A stretch of 64,000 bases of DNA. It comes from Myxococcales bacterium. GTDB lineage: Bacteria; Myxococcota_A; Polyangia; Polyangiales; Polyangiaceae. Shown in pieces: positions 8,187 through 17,019 of this stretch (position 1 is its first letter; every line of letters begins with the position of its first letter). The stretch covers positions 34,362 to 98,361 of the forward strand of contig JACPVJ010000186.1 in assembly GCA_016191785.1 (NCBI GenBank), given 5' to 3'. The position numbers and the translations under genes were made by a program. The notes beneath the pieces are model-generated. The model was not told the origin of the DNA. It saw only the letters and a program-made list of their open reading frames with translations, and made no database searches.

Positions 8187-8882
8187 ATGAATCGTAGCGT
8201 GATCCAGTTGTTCTCGACGGCGACAATCCTGGCTGCCGGTGGTGTCGTGTCGTGCAGCGCGGACAATGGGGGCGGCGGTGGCGGCTCCGGATACGGCGGC
8301 GCCTCCTTTGGCGGGGGCGGCGGCGGAGCCGGCGGCACTGCCCCAGGCGGCAACGGCGGCATGGGCGGCGGCGGCATGGGCGGCGGCGGCATGGGCGGCG
8401 GCGGCATGGGCGGCGGCGGCATGGGCGGGAGCGGCGAGACCTGCAAGACGCCCACCAAGCTCCATCCGCCGAAGTCCGACGCGGGCACGAGCAACATCTA
8501 CTGCCCTTTCAGCGGAGCAGACGGCGGTATGAACGACTACTGCGCGTCCGGCAGCGAGCACTGCTGCGAGCCAAAGGCGTACGGCTCCGTGTCCAAGTGC
8601 CAGCCGCTGAGCCAGCCCTGCGCAACCGGCGATACCGACTGGCAGTGCCAGGATCCTGTCGCCGACTGCCCGACAGGCCAGAAGTGCTGCGGCAGCGGTA
8701 CGGTGGTGAAAAACACCGACCCGCTCTGCGCGAACTACGCCACGGGGTTCACGGGAACGAAGTGCGCGTCAAGCTGCGGTTCGGACGAGGTCGAGATCTG
8801 CACGGCGAACGCCCAGTGCGCTCCACCCAAGACATGCCTGCCCTTCGGAGCCAAGGGAGCGCAGGTCGGCGCCTGCTACTAG
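8187..8882 (+). CDS. Gly/Met-repeat, Cys-rich lipoprotein
   Basis: The 231-residue protein starts at ATG 8187 after GGAGG. A signal peptide ends at a lipobox-like Cys (GGVVSC). A Gly-rich linker contains five tandem GMGGG units encoded by a 15-bp repeat at about 8356-8430. The C-terminal ~150 residues are Cys-rich, with CC pairs and CPTGQKCC-like knots, giving about 20 cysteines in total. This resembles secreted Cys-rich myxobacterial lipoproteins of unknown function. Methionine and cysteine content suggests copper binding, but no known copper domain is visible. Convergent with the CAP-domain gene. Confidence 0.72.
   Translation: MNRSVIQLFSTATILAAGGVVSCSADNGGGGGGSGYGGASFGGGGGGAGGTAPGGNGGMGGGGMGGGGMGGGGMGGGGMGGSGETCKTPTKLHPPKSDAGTSNIYCPFSGADGGMNDYCASGSEHCCEPKAYGSVSKCQPLSQPCATGDTDWQCQDPVADCPTGQKCCGSGTVVKNTDPLCANYATGFTGTKCASSCGSDEVEICTANAQCAPPKTCLPFGAKGAQVGACY
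8356..8430 (+). repeat. Tandem 15-bp coding repeat (GMGGG units)
   Basis: Five near-perfect copies of a 15-bp unit (GGCATGGGCGGCGGC) inside the Gly/Met-rich lipoprotein gene. Such repeats expand and contract by slippage. The protein product is a flexible Met-studded linker. Confidence 0.8.
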
Positions 8883-8962
8883 CCAGGCGGGCGCCGCCAG
8901 CTCGGCGCTCGCCGGCCGGCAGTCACGTGGATTCTGCTCTCGAGCGGAACCGGCGCACTGGG

Positions 8963-9823
8963 TCAGTTACCAAATAGCTGGCCCCAGTAGCCGCTGTACT
9001 TACCAATGCCGACGCGGCTAAAGTCGCCCAGCATGTTGGCATTGTGTCCGGGGGAGTTCTTCCAACCATCCATCACGCTCGCCGGGCTGCTGTAGCCGTT
9101 ACCAAGGTTTTCGCCATTTGCGCTCGAGCCGCACAAGGATGCTCGCACCCAGGGACTGCCCACTGCGCTCTCAGGCGCGTCGTGTCCCCAGAAGCTGTGC
9201 ACGGCCATGTGATGGACATGTCCTTCAATAGCGGCTTCGAGCTTGGCGTCGTATGCAAGCGCGCTCTTGCCATTCGCGAGTCGATGTTGGTTCAGCAAGT
9301 TGAAGACCTGATCGATCTCGGATTTCTCGGTCGAGCTCGGGACGCAGCAGACAGGGATGACACCGCCCGCCTCATTGCCAGTACCGTTCGGATTCGTGAG
9401 CGTCTCGTAATGGCTTCCGGTAGTTCCGCCGGTTCCCGTCGTGCCGCCGCCACCGCCCGGCGAACCGCCGCCGCCCGGCGAACCGCCGCCGCTGGGAGCA
9501 CCACCACCCCCGTTCGGCACGCCTCCGCCACCGCTCGAGACACCGCCGCCACTCGGCGCTCCACCGCCGCCGCTCGGACCTCCTCCACCAGCGGGCTGAC
9601 CGGCGGTTCCGCCCGAGCCTCCGGCTCCTCCTGATGCGCTCGACCCGCCCGTGCCGTAGATGGCCCCGCCGGTGCCGTCCTCGAAGCTGACGTCGTCATA
9701 GCCGAGCACGTCGGCGCACCCGACGATGGCGATGAACCCGAGTACGAAAACGAGAGCGGTCCCTGTCACAAAGGCAAACTCGGCCGTGACCGGCGCGGTC
9801 ACAGGGTTCGTGAGCTCAGCCAT
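8963..9823 (-). CDS. CAP/SCP-domain secreted lipoprotein
   Basis: The product has a signal segment with lipobox (FIAIVGC), a ~100-residue Gly-rich linker and a C-terminal CAP (cysteine-rich secretory protein / YkwD-like) domain of about 130 residues. Typical motifs are present: NQHRLANGKSALAYD, the His of HSFWGHD, GENLGNG and GWKNSPGHNANML. Bacterial CAP proteins are secreted and mostly uncharacterised; some act on the cell wall. The ATG at 9823 is used, but a GTG at 9769 would begin directly at the signal peptide and leave the dyad at 9786-9802 outside the gene. It lies 6 bp after the small Cys-rich lipoprotein gene. Confidence 0.8.
   Translation of the reverse strand: MAELTNPVTAPVTAEFAFVTGTALVFVLGFIAIVGCADVLGYDDVSFEDGTGGAIYGTGGSSASGGAGGSGGTAGQPAGGGGPSGGGGAPSGGGVSSGGGGVPNGGGGAPSGGGSPGGGGSPGGGGGTTGTGGTTGSHYETLTNPNGTGNEAGGVIPVCCVPSSTEKSEIDQVFNLLNQHRLANGKSALAYDAKLEAAIEGHVHHMAVHSFWGHDAPESAVGSPWVRASLCGSSANGENLGNGYSSPASVMDGWKNSPGHNANMLGDFSRVGIGKYSGYWGQLFGN
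9786..9802. promoter_or_regulatory. 17-bp dyad at the start of the CAP-domain gene
   Basis: GTGACCGGCGCGGTCAC is a full dyad with 6-bp arms. It overlaps the first codons of the longest reading frame or lies just upstream of the alternative start at 9769. No -24/-12 element stands at the usual distance, so it may act differently here. Confidence 0.4.
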
Positions 9824-9829
9824 CGAACG

Positions 9830-10105
9830 TCAGCCCCCACAGTTCGCGTTGGGATTCGCCTTGCGGCAGCCGCACCCGCCCGAAACGCTGCGGCACATCG
9901 CGGCGCCGCAGCACGCCGCGTGGTCGGACTCCGGATTGGCCTTCGCAGCCGCCGGTGCCCGCGGAATCGCGCTGGGCGGCGCGTTCGCGCTCGTCGCCTG
10001 GACGCCGGCCGGGGCGGCCGGCGATGGCAGCGGCTCTTCGCTTTCGCAAGCGACAATCAAGACCAGTGCGGTGGCGGACAGCAGCCCTGGACCGAGGACT
10101 CGCAT
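9830..10105 (-). CDS. Small Cys-rich lipoprotein
   Basis: The 91-residue protein has a signal peptide with lipobox (VLIVAC), a Pro/Ala linker and a Cys-rich tail with about seven cysteines in the last 31 residues (ACCGAAMC, then GGCGCRK). This could be a metal-binding tail. Because the neighbourhood encodes a YcaO enzyme, the Cys/Ser/Gly-rich tail is also a conceivable but unproven modification substrate. A sigma54-type element at 10117-10132 would start transcription at about 10106, next to the ATG. Confidence 0.65.
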   Translation of the reverse strand: MRVLGPGLLSATALVLIVACESEEPLPSPAAPAGVQATSANAPPSAIPRAPAAAKANPESDHAACCGAAMCRSVSGGCGCRKANPNANCGG

Positions 10106-10116
10106 ACGCCGGGCCT

Positions 10117-10132
10117 AGCAAGACCCACGCCA
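10117..10132 (-). promoter_or_regulatory. Sigma54-type promoter of the small Cys-rich lipoprotein
   Basis: The minus strand reads TGGCGTGGGTCTTGCT, one mismatch from consensus. Predicted +1 is about 10106, one nucleotide before the ATG at 10105, implying a leaderless transcript. No clear dyad. Confidence 0.5.
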
Positions 10133-10220
10133 AGTCGGTTGGTGTGCCGCTTGCGGCCGAAACTGGGTTTGCGCAGCACCCGGGTTCGCCGGCACCGCAC
10201 GTCGCGCTCATTGGTCCAGG

Positions 10221-13200
10221 CTACGTGACCGGCCGCGCATCGGCGACAGACTCGGAACCCGGGTGCGAAGCGTCTTCGGGGAGCGCCGCGCTGGGTCGCC
10301 GCAAGCTGAAGCTCCTCCAAACGATGTAGACGGCCGGCACCACGAACAAGGTGAGCAGCGTCAGCGACACTAGGCCTCCCCACATCGGCGCGGCGATGCG
10401 CTTGGCCACGTCGGCGCCCACACCGTCGCTGATCAGGACGGGCAAGAGACCGAAGATGTTCGTCATCACGGTCATGAGCAGTGGACGGACGCGCTGCGTG
10501 CCGGCCTCGACGGCGGCATCGATCAACGTGGCCACGCTGGCAATTGCGCCGGAGGCGCGCCCCGCGGTCCACGCCTGCTCCAGGTACACGACCATCACGC
10601 TCGCGGTCTCAGCGGCGACGCCCAAGAGCGCTATCATGCCGACCCAGACCGCGATCGAGGTGTTGAACTTCACGGCGTACAGGAGCCAGATCGCCCCGAC
10701 CGCCGCGAACGGAACCCCGAGCATCACTATCAAGGTCTGACCGAGCCCGCGGAAGCTCAGGTACAGAACCGAGAAGACGAGGAGAATGGTCAGCGGGAGG
10801 ATCCAGGCCAATCGCTTCTGGATCCGCTCCAGGAGCTCGTACTGGCCCGTCCACTTGAGTGTGTAGCCCGCAGGCAGCTTCACATCGCGAGCGACGACGG
10901 TCTTTGCGGCTCGCACGTAGCCGCCGACGTCACGACCTTCGATATCCACGTAGACCCAGCCGGTGAGCGAGCCCATCTCGCTCTTGATCATCGGCGCACC
11001 CATCACGGTCTCGAGCCGGCCGAGCTGGCCAAGGGGAACGAACGCGGGCTGTGCATCGGAAGCGCCCGGGACAGTCGCGCCGCTCCCGGACGGCATCTGA
11101 GCGCCTGGCGACGCGGGCGCCGCGCCGGGCGGGAGCAATGCCTCGAGACTCCCGGCGCCGGACATGCCGGCTCCGGCCGAAGTGGTTCCCATCCCGCCCG
11201 GAGCCATCGCCGGGGCGCCCGGGGCGCTCGCCGATCCAGCGCTGGGCAGGCGTCGCGCGACCAAGCTCGGGATCGGCACCAGCACCTTCCTGAGCTCCTC
11301 CACGTTGTCGCGGAGCTCGCGCGGGTAGCGAACGTTGACCCGATAGCGTTCACGTCCCTCGTAGGTGGTGTCGACGTCCATCCCGCCAATGGAGCTCTCC
11401 ACGACGTCGAGCACGTCGCGCACCGACAGGCCATAGCGGGCAATCGTCTCGCGATCGGGGGTGAAGTCGAGAAAAAACCCGCCGAGCTCACGCTCCGCGT
11501 AGACGCTCCGCGTGCCCGGAACACGGCCGAGAGCGCTCTCCAGTTGATCGTTGATCTTGCTGATCTGCTCGAGATCGGGACCGAAGACTTTGATGCCAAT
11601 CGGCGTTCGGATGCCGGTCGAAAGCATGTCGATGCGCGCTTTGATCGGCATGGTCCACGCCCCCTGGAGACCCGGCAGCGCGACCTTCCGTTCGAGCTCG
11701 CTGACGATGTCCTCCGTGGTCATGCCTTTGCGCCACTGTTTGCGCGGTTTCAGGTGCACGATCGTCTCGAGCATCGAAAGTGGTGCCGGATCCAGCGAGG
11801 TCTCGGCGCGCCCCGCCTTGCCGAAGACCCGTTCGACCTCCGGCACCTGGCGGATCTGCGCGTCTTGCCACTCGAGCAGCCGCTTGGCCTCCTGGATCGG
11901 CATGCCTGGCACGCTGATCGGCATGTACAAGAGATCGCCCTCGTAGAGCGGCGGCATGAACTCCGATCCGAGTCGAGAGAACGGAACGTAGGTCGCGACG
12001 GCCAGCCCCGCCGCGCCGGCGATCACCAGCCAACGAAAGCGCAGGCAAACCCGCAAGAGCGGCCTGTAGGCCGCGATACACAGGCGATTGATCGGATTTT
12101 TCGCCTCGGGACGGATGCGTCCCTTCAGGAACGTGACCATCAGCGCGGGTACCAGCGTGATGGAGAACACCGCCGCGAACGCCATCGAGAACGTCTTGGC
12201 CAGGGCCAGCGGTCGGAACAACCTGCCCTCCTCCCCCTCCAGCGCGAAGACCGGCAAGAACGCGATGGTCAAGACCAAGAGCGCGCCGAACATCTGCCCG
12301 CCGAGCTCGCGCGCAGCGCCGAGCACGATGGACGCACGTGACTCTCCGCTGCCAGAGCGCTCCGCTTGTTCGATTCTCTTGTGCGCGTTCTCGACCAGCA
12401 CGACCGCGGAGTCGACCATGTCGCCGAGCGCGAGGATGACGCCCGCCAGGGACATGATGTTGATGCTCACGCGTAACAGATAGAAAGCGCCGAACGACGC
12501 CACGGTGGCGACCGGCAACACGATCGCGCTGACCAGCGCAGAGCGCAGATGAAACAGGAACAGCCCGATCACCAGCACAACGACGCCGAGGATCAAGACC
12601 AGGTTCGAGCCGAGTGTCGTGACGGAGTCTCGGATCAAGACGCTGCGATCGTAGACCGGCACGACTTCCACACCCTCGGGCAGCGAGGGCTTTAGCTCGG
12701 CGAGCTTGGCCTTCACACCGTCGATCACGTTCAGCGCGTTCTCGCCCGAGCGCATCACGATGATCCCACCCACGACTTCGCCCTGCCCGTCGAGCTCGAC
12801 CACGCCGCGGCGAATGTTGCCTCCCACGGAGACGGTGGCGACGTCGCCGATGCGGACCGGAGTGCCTTGACTGTCGGTCGACACCACCGCGAGCTCCAGA
12901 TCGCGCTTGTCCTTCACGTAGCCGCGGCCGCGCACGGCGTACTCGTGCTGCGCGAGCTCGACCACGCGCCCCCCGACCTCGGCGTTCGCGCCGCGCACCG
13001 CGCCGGCGACCTGTCCGACGGACAAGCCGAAGCCCTTCATACGAACTGGGTCGATCTCGATCAGGTACTCCTTCTCGAAGCCACCGACGCTCGCAACCTC
13101 CGCGACACCGTCGACCCCTTGCAGCTTGTAGCGAAGGGTCCAGTCCTGGAGCGCGCGAAGCTCCTGCAGGTTGTGCTTGCCCGTCCTGTCGACCAGCGCG

Positions 13201-13679
13201 TACTGGTAAACCCAGCCGACACCCGTGGCGTCCGGTCCAATCTGAGGCGAAGCCCCCGCCGGCAGCTTCTCGCGCACCTTGGACAGGTACTCGACGACAC
13301 GAGAGCGCGCCCAGTAGAGGTCAGTGCCGTCCTCGAAGATCACGTAGACGAACGACATCCCGAACATCGTGAACCCGCGCACGGTCTTGACCCGTGGCGC
13401 CCCGAGAAACGTGGTCGCAATGGGGTACGTGACCTGGTCTTCGATCAGCGTCGGATTTCGACCCATCCATTCGGTGGCGACGATCACTTGCGTGTCGGAG
13501 AGATCCGGCAGGGCATCGAGCGGTGTTTGCTGCGCCCCGAACACGCCTGCGAGCGTGAGCACTCCCGCGAGCACGTAGACGATGAAGCGGTTCTTGCCCG
13601 AGAACGAGATGATGCGCTGTACGAAGGTCTCGCGGCTCTCGGTCTTTGCGGGCTCCCGGGCCTCGTCAGTGCCCGGCAT
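10221..13679 (-). CDS. cusA: CusA-type Cu(I)/Ag(I) RND efflux pump
   Basis: This 1152-residue HME-RND inner-membrane pump has twelve predicted membrane helices and two large periplasmic loops. The TM4 charge motif is GDMVDSAVVLVEN. Residues equivalent to the methionine relay of CusA are present: LLYMPISVPGM, PLSMLETIV and RIDMLSTGIRTP. That argues for Cu(I)/Ag(I) rather than Zn/Co. It exports metal with the adjacent adaptor and outer-membrane channel; its start overlaps the adaptor stop by 14 nt. Oddity: residues about 805-878 are a Gly/Ala/Pro/Met-rich insert absent from typical CusA. Last gene of the 16127-10221 operon. Confidence 0.93.
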   Translation of the reverse strand: MPGTDEAREPAKTESRETFVQRIISFSGKNRFIVYVLAGVLTLAGVFGAQQTPLDALPDLSDTQVIVATEWMGRNPTLIEDQVTYPIATTFLGAPRVKTVRGFTMFGMSFVYVIFEDGTDLYWARSRVVEYLSKVREKLPAGASPQIGPDATGVGWVYQYALVDRTGKHNLQELRALQDWTLRYKLQGVDGVAEVASVGGFEKEYLIEIDPVRMKGFGLSVGQVAGAVRGANAEVGGRVVELAQHEYAVRGRGYVKDKRDLELAVVSTDSQGTPVRIGDVATVSVGGNIRRGVVELDGQGEVVGGIIVMRSGENALNVIDGVKAKLAELKPSLPEGVEVVPVYDRSVLIRDSVTTLGSNLVLILGVVVLVIGLFLFHLRSALVSAIVLPVATVASFGAFYLLRVSINIMSLAGVILALGDMVDSAVVLVENAHKRIEQAERSGSGESRASIVLGAARELGGQMFGALLVLTIAFLPVFALEGEEGRLFRPLALAKTFSMAFAAVFSITLVPALMVTFLKGRIRPEAKNPINRLCIAAYRPLLRVCLRFRWLVIAGAAGLAVATYVPFSRLGSEFMPPLYEGDLLYMPISVPGMPIQEAKRLLEWQDAQIRQVPEVERVFGKAGRAETSLDPAPLSMLETIVHLKPRKQWRKGMTTEDIVSELERKVALPGLQGAWTMPIKARIDMLSTGIRTPIGIKVFGPDLEQISKINDQLESALGRVPGTRSVYAERELGGFFLDFTPDRETIARYGLSVRDVLDVVESSIGGMDVDTTYEGRERYRVNVRYPRELRDNVEELRKVLVPIPSLVARRLPSAGSASAPGAPAMAPGGMGTTSAGAGMSGAGSLEALLPPGAAPASPGAQMPSGSGATVPGASDAQPAFVPLGQLGRLETVMGAPMIKSEMGSLTGWVYVDIEGRDVGGYVRAAKTVVARDVKLPAGYTLKWTGQYELLERIQKRLAWILPLTILLVFSVLYLSFRGLGQTLIVMLGVPFAAVGAIWLLYAVKFNTSIAVWVGMIALLGVAAETASVMVVYLEQAWTAGRASGAIASVATLIDAAVEAGTQRVRPLLMTVMTNIFGLLPVLISDGVGADVAKRIAAPMWGGLVSLTLLTLFVVPAVYIVWRSFSLRRPSAALPEDASHPGSESVADARPVT

Positions 13680-14877
13680 GAGCGCCCCCTGGGCTGCTCG
13701 TTGCGCGCAGGCGGCTCTCGGAATCGATCAAGAACTGCGCGTTGACCGCGACCTGGTCGTGCTCGGAGAGGCCACGCTCCACCCGGTAGAAGCCACCGAC
13801 GACGGCACCGAGCACGATTTCGCGCGGCTCGATCCGGTCGCCCGTGACGACGAAGGCGAGCTTCCTCGTGCCGGCGTGGATCACCGCGTTTTCGGGCACC
13901 GCGAGCGAGCGTCCCATGGGCAGGTTCATCTCGACCGTGGCGAACGCGCCGGGCCTGAGCCGCCCGTCCTTGTTGTCGACCTCGAAACGCACCTTCAAAG
14001 TGCGCGTCCGTTCCTCGATGGTGGGCGGAATGAACGCCACCGTGGTTTTGCGCTCCTCCGACGAGCCGCCGATCGTGAGCTTCGCCTCCTCACCAATGCG
14101 AACGAAGGGAACGTCCGTATCGTAGATGTCGGCGAGCACCCAGAGCTTCTCGACGTCAGAGATCACGTAGAGCTCGACGGAAGGCTCGATGAACATTCCG
14201 GCGAGTGACTGCTTGGCCAGGATCACTCCCGCGCGGGGCGCTGCCAGGGTGAAGGTTCGCCGCGCCTCGCGACTACGTTCCAGACGCACGAGCTCGGCCT
14301 TCGGCACGTCCCAGAGCTGAAGCCGGCGCCGGGCGGCGCCTAACAGTTGGCTCTGGGCCCTTCGCTCGGCATCTGCGAACGCCCCCGTGAGCGGGGCGCG
14401 AGGCGTGCTCTGCTCGAGCACGGACAGGAATTCGAGCTCTGCTGCGTAGACCTCTTGGCTGTAGATGCTGCAGAGCGGTGCTCCCCGGCGAACACGTTTG
14501 CCCACAAAATCTGCGCTCACGCTCTCAATCCAGCCGCGCACCTTGGAGTGCACGTGGGACGTGCGCGTCTCGTCGAGCACGACTGCTCCCACCGTGCGCA
14601 CGGCTCGGGTGAAATCCCGCTGCTCGACGTGCGCGGTCTGAAGCCCCACGGCGCGTGCTTTGTCCGATGACAGCTTGAAGGCTGCATACCCCGCGGGTGG
14701 TCCAGCGCCTGCGTCCTGCCCGGCGTCGTGCCCCGCGTGCGCTTCCCCGGCAGGCGCCGCTCTCGGCGGCGGCTCGGCGGACGCTCCTGCGCGCTCGCCC
14801 GCATGAGGGGCCGCCTTGCACCCCCACGTAAGAAGCAGCGCGGAGATTGCAGCCAGGCAGCGCATTGCGTGTTTCAT
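13666..14877 (-). CDS. cusB: CusB-type periplasmic adaptor (membrane fusion protein)
   Basis: The 403-residue lipoprotein adaptor (lipobox LLTWGC) has a His-containing linker (EAHAGHDAG) before the barrel-sandwich hybrid and beta-barrel domains. It ends in GGAHAGH, another possible metal site. The motif KVRGWIESV and the SQEVYAAELEFL hairpin start are typical of CusB proteins. It links the RND pump to the outer-membrane channel and can pass metal to the pump. ATG 14877 overlaps the upstream OMP stop by 4 nt, which fixes the start; upstream in-frame codons belong to that gene. Confidence 0.9.
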   Translation of the reverse strand: MKHAMRCLAAISALLLTWGCKAAPHAGERAGASAEPPPRAAPAGEAHAGHDAGQDAGAGPPAGYAAFKLSSDKARAVGLQTAHVEQRDFTRAVRTVGAVVLDETRTSHVHSKVRGWIESVSADFVGKRVRRGAPLCSIYSQEVYAAELEFLSVLEQSTPRAPLTGAFADAERRAQSQLLGAARRRLQLWDVPKAELVRLERSREARRTFTLAAPRAGVILAKQSLAGMFIEPSVELYVISDVEKLWVLADIYDTDVPFVRIGEEAKLTIGGSSEERKTTVAFIPPTIEERTRTLKVRFEVDNKDGRLRPGAFATVEMNLPMGRSLAVPENAVIHAGTRKLAFVVTGDRIEPREIVLGAVVGGFYRVERGLSEHDQVAVNAQFLIDSESRLRATSSPGGAHAGH

Positions 14878-16127
14878 CGGACACTTGCTCCCACCCGTGC
14901 TCCCACGGCCCGCTCGAGCTCCGCCCAGGCCATGCTCTGCATCACCGTGGCTTCGGCACGAGCCAGCTCGACCGCCAGAAGTGATCGCCAAGCATCGAGC
15001 ACACCGACGATAGCGAGGGTGCCTGCCGAGTAGCCCGCGATCGCAGACTGAAAGCTGTCCTCGGCACGCTTCTGTGCGACGTCGCGCAAGAACGCCAGCG
15101 TCTTGCCGGCGGTGCTGACCTTGCGGGAGGCGTCTGCGATCTCGAAACGGATCATAGCGCGCATGGCTTCCACGTCGCGGTCCACGCTCTGGCTTCGGAG
15201 ATCCGCCGCGCCAGCCAGGCGGTTCTGCCTCCGCACGCCGAACACGGGCAGGGTCGCGCCGAGCATCATGCCCGCGCTGTCGGGTGCCCCCAGCACTTGG
15301 TTGTACCAGACCGAGGTCATGATGTCGGGATAGCGTTCGCGCCGAGCTAGTGAAGCCATTGCGTTCTCCTCGCGCTGCATCGCTCGCATCCGTTTGAGCT
15401 CGGGTCGCTGGGCGATCGCCAGGGCCTCGAGGTCGCGACGCGGGGGCAGCGCCGGCACATCGCCCTTCGAGGGCGCGGGATCGGCGATCGCATCCTCCGA
15501 GCTCCGGTTCCGGAGGGCGTTCATCATCGCCACGATGGCGCTTCGCTCGCCTTCGAGATCGATCAACGCCAGGTCCAGCGCGTTGCGCTCGACCTGGGCA
15601 CGCGACACGTCATGATGCTCTCCGACACCGGCGCCGTAGCGAGCGATCGACGCGCGCTGCACGATGTCGAGCAGACCCGTGCTGGCCCGATTGATCCCGC
15701 GCCGCCGGGCGTTCAGCGCCAGCATCAGATAGGCGCGGCTCGCATCGAGGACGAGCTCGAGGCGCCGCGCTTCGGTGTCCGCTTGCGCCCGGTCCGCGCG
15801 CCGGGTGACCGCGTCGCGCATCAGGCCGAGCTTGCCCGGCCAGGGTACCATCTGGCTGACCTGATAGCGGATCATCGGCATTCCCCCTCCTTCGCGCTCG
15901 GGTACGTTGTCCAGCATCACGGCCCCGAACGGGTCGGGCCAGAGTCCGGCTGCGGACGCCTCTCGGACGACGGCCGCCCGGGTCAGGGCTCGGGCGCTGA
16001 GCGATGGGTTGTTGCGCACGACCTCCGCCACGAACGCGTCCATCGGCGAGGGCGCGGCGAAGGCCCGCCCAGCGCAGAGGAAGAGCGCCAGGAGGAAGCC
16101 GACGGCGAGGAGCATCGCTCGATGCAT
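14874..16127 (-). CDS. cusC: CusC/TolC-like outer-membrane efflux channel
   Basis: The ~417-residue protein has a signal peptide ending near AFA and two OEP repeats with long helices (ARALTRAAV near the start, YSAGTLAIVGVLDAW near the end). First gene of a three-gene copper efflux operon. The start is placed at ATG 16127 because the sigma54-type element at 16141-16156 predicts transcription from about 16130; ATG 16115 is an alternative. Codons further upstream would run through the promoter. Function: outer-membrane exit duct for the tripartite pump. Confidence 0.88.
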   Translation of the reverse strand: MHRAMLLAVGFLLALFLCAGRAFAAPSPMDAFVAEVVRNNPSLSARALTRAAVVREASAAGLWPDPFGAVMLDNVPEREGGGMPMIRYQVSQMVPWPGKLGLMRDAVTRRADRAQADTEARRLELVLDASRAYLMLALNARRRGINRASTGLLDIVQRASIARYGAGVGEHHDVSRAQVERNALDLALIDLEGERSAIVAMMNALRNRSSEDAIADPAPSKGDVPALPPRRDLEALAIAQRPELKRMRAMQREENAMASLARRERYPDIMTSVWYNQVLGAPDSAGMMLGATLPVFGVRRQNRLAGAADLRSQSVDRDVEAMRAMIRFEIADASRKVSTAGKTLAFLRDVAQKRAEDSFQSAIAGYSAGTLAIVGVLDAWRSLLAVELARAEATVMQSMAWAELERAVGARVGASVR

Positions 16128-16140
16128 CGCAAGATCTGTC

Positions 16141-16214
16141 AGCATGTGGCATGCCAAGCGGCTGACTCTGTTGAAGAACGTGAGCTTGGCGCCCGACGTG
16201 ATCGCGCACGTCAC
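16141..16214 (-). promoter_or_regulatory. Sigma54-type promoter with dyad for the first cusCBA operon
   Basis: The minus strand of 16156-16141 reads TGGCATGCCACATGCT, one mismatch from consensus. The dyad GTGATCGCGCACGTCAC is at 16198-16214, 41 bp upstream. Predicted +1 is about 16130, 3 nt before ATG 16127. This makes the efflux operon a target of the sigma54 regulator. Confidence 0.65.
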
Positions 16215-16268
16215 AGCGTCCGGGTGCAGGGTTTGCAGCAGCGAACACGTTTCTGCGCGCTCGGGGCA

Positions 16269-16442
16269 TTTGCCAGCCCTGGATGATCGGCCTCGTTCCG
16301 CTGCTTTGGGCCACGGCAGCGTCGCCGACGTGATGAAGCACATCGCCGCGCCCGTGGTCGGCGGCGTTGGCCACGAGCGCGTTCCTGACGCTCGAGCTGA
16401 TCCCGGTCGCGTACACCTACTGGCGCTACTCGCAGCTCAGCG
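16269..16442 (+). pseudogene. Remnant of a CusA-like RND gene 3' end
   Basis: On the plus strand this stretch encodes fragments matching the C-terminal membrane segment of the second CusA pump (GLVPLLWAT, ADVMKHIAAP, then ATSAFLTLELIPVAYTYWR). Two compensating single-base changes (a loss near 16312 and a gain near 16360) break and restore the frame. It lies in opposite orientation to both intact cus operons, between one operon and a small lipoprotein gene. It therefore marks a past inversion or a lost third RND gene. Confidence 0.8.
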
Positions 16443-16467
16443 CTCGGCGTCTCGTTGGCGGCCACAA

Positions 16468-16483
16468 CGGCATGGTTCGTGCA
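16468..16483 (+). promoter_or_regulatory. Candidate sigma54-type promoter for the 16532 lipoprotein
   Basis: CGGCATGGTTCGTGCA has two mismatches from consensus. Predicted +1 is about 16494, leaving a 38-nt leader that includes GGAGGT before the ATG at 16532. No dyad upstream. Confidence 0.4.
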
Positions 16484-16531
16484 CTTTGCTCGGCGAAGCT
16501 GAATGAGCCGATACTTCTGGAGGTCGCCTGG

Positions 16532-16753
16532 ATGTTCAATGAACTGAAGCTCCGGTCCCTTTTCGTTGCCGCAGCCATGGTCGCGAGCGCGAGCGCCTGC
16601 GGGGGGCAATCGCAGCCCAAGCCCGAGGCTCCCGAGCCCTTGCCCGCGGCGCCGGGACCGACCAGCGAGCCCACGCCACCCGAGGGCGCTGACGCCGGCG
16701 GCGCGGGGGAGCACACCATGCCTGACGGCACCAAGATGTCCGGCCAACACTGA
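16532..16753 (+). CDS. Small periplasmic lipoprotein with Met/His tail
   Basis: The 73-residue protein starts at ATG 16532, with GGAGGT upstream. Signal peptide with an SASAC lipobox, a Pro/Glu/Ala linker and the C-terminal motif HTMPDGTKMSGQH. Short proteins ending in TMPDG-x-x-M are common beside copper efflux genes and probably bind Cu via Met and His. It is followed by a 40-residue membrane peptide on the same strand. No enzyme domain. Confidence 0.72.
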   Translation: MFNELKLRSLFVAAAMVASASACGGQSQPKPEAPEPLPAAPGPTSEPTPPEGADAGGAGEHTMPDGTKMSGQH

Positions 16754-16888
16754 ACTCGGACGGCAACGGGCCTCGCGCTTCGCTCGTCATTCCGGCGTGT
16801 GGCGCACTGGCGTGTGAGGCGCTTCTGTCTCTGGCGAACCGCCAGGAAGCCTTGGTCGGCACCGCGCTACTGAGAAAGTGAGCTCGAC

Positions 16889-17011
16889 ATGAATCATGCA
16901 GACGGATGGATGAGTGGTTGGATGGGCGGATGGATGTGGTTTGGTCCGGTGATCGCGGTGTTGCTGGTAGTCCTCTTGGTTGTCGCGATCAGGAATCAAA
17001 CCAAGACGTAG
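16889..17011 (+). CDS. 40-residue Met/Trp/His membrane peptide
   Basis: ATG 16889 to TAG 17011 encodes 40 residues: a Met-, Trp- and His-containing N-terminus (MNHADGWMSGWMGGWMWFGP), one transmembrane helix and a short basic tail (IRNQTKT). Such tiny membrane peptides occur in copper-resistance clusters, but this one has no named family that I recognise. The weak GAAAGTGAG upstream could serve as a ribosome site. It is 136 bp downstream of the TMPDG lipoprotein. Confidence 0.55.
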   Translation: MNHADGWMSGWMGGWMWFGPVIAVLLVVLLVVAIRNQTKT

Positions 17012-17019
17012 TCGTGCGT

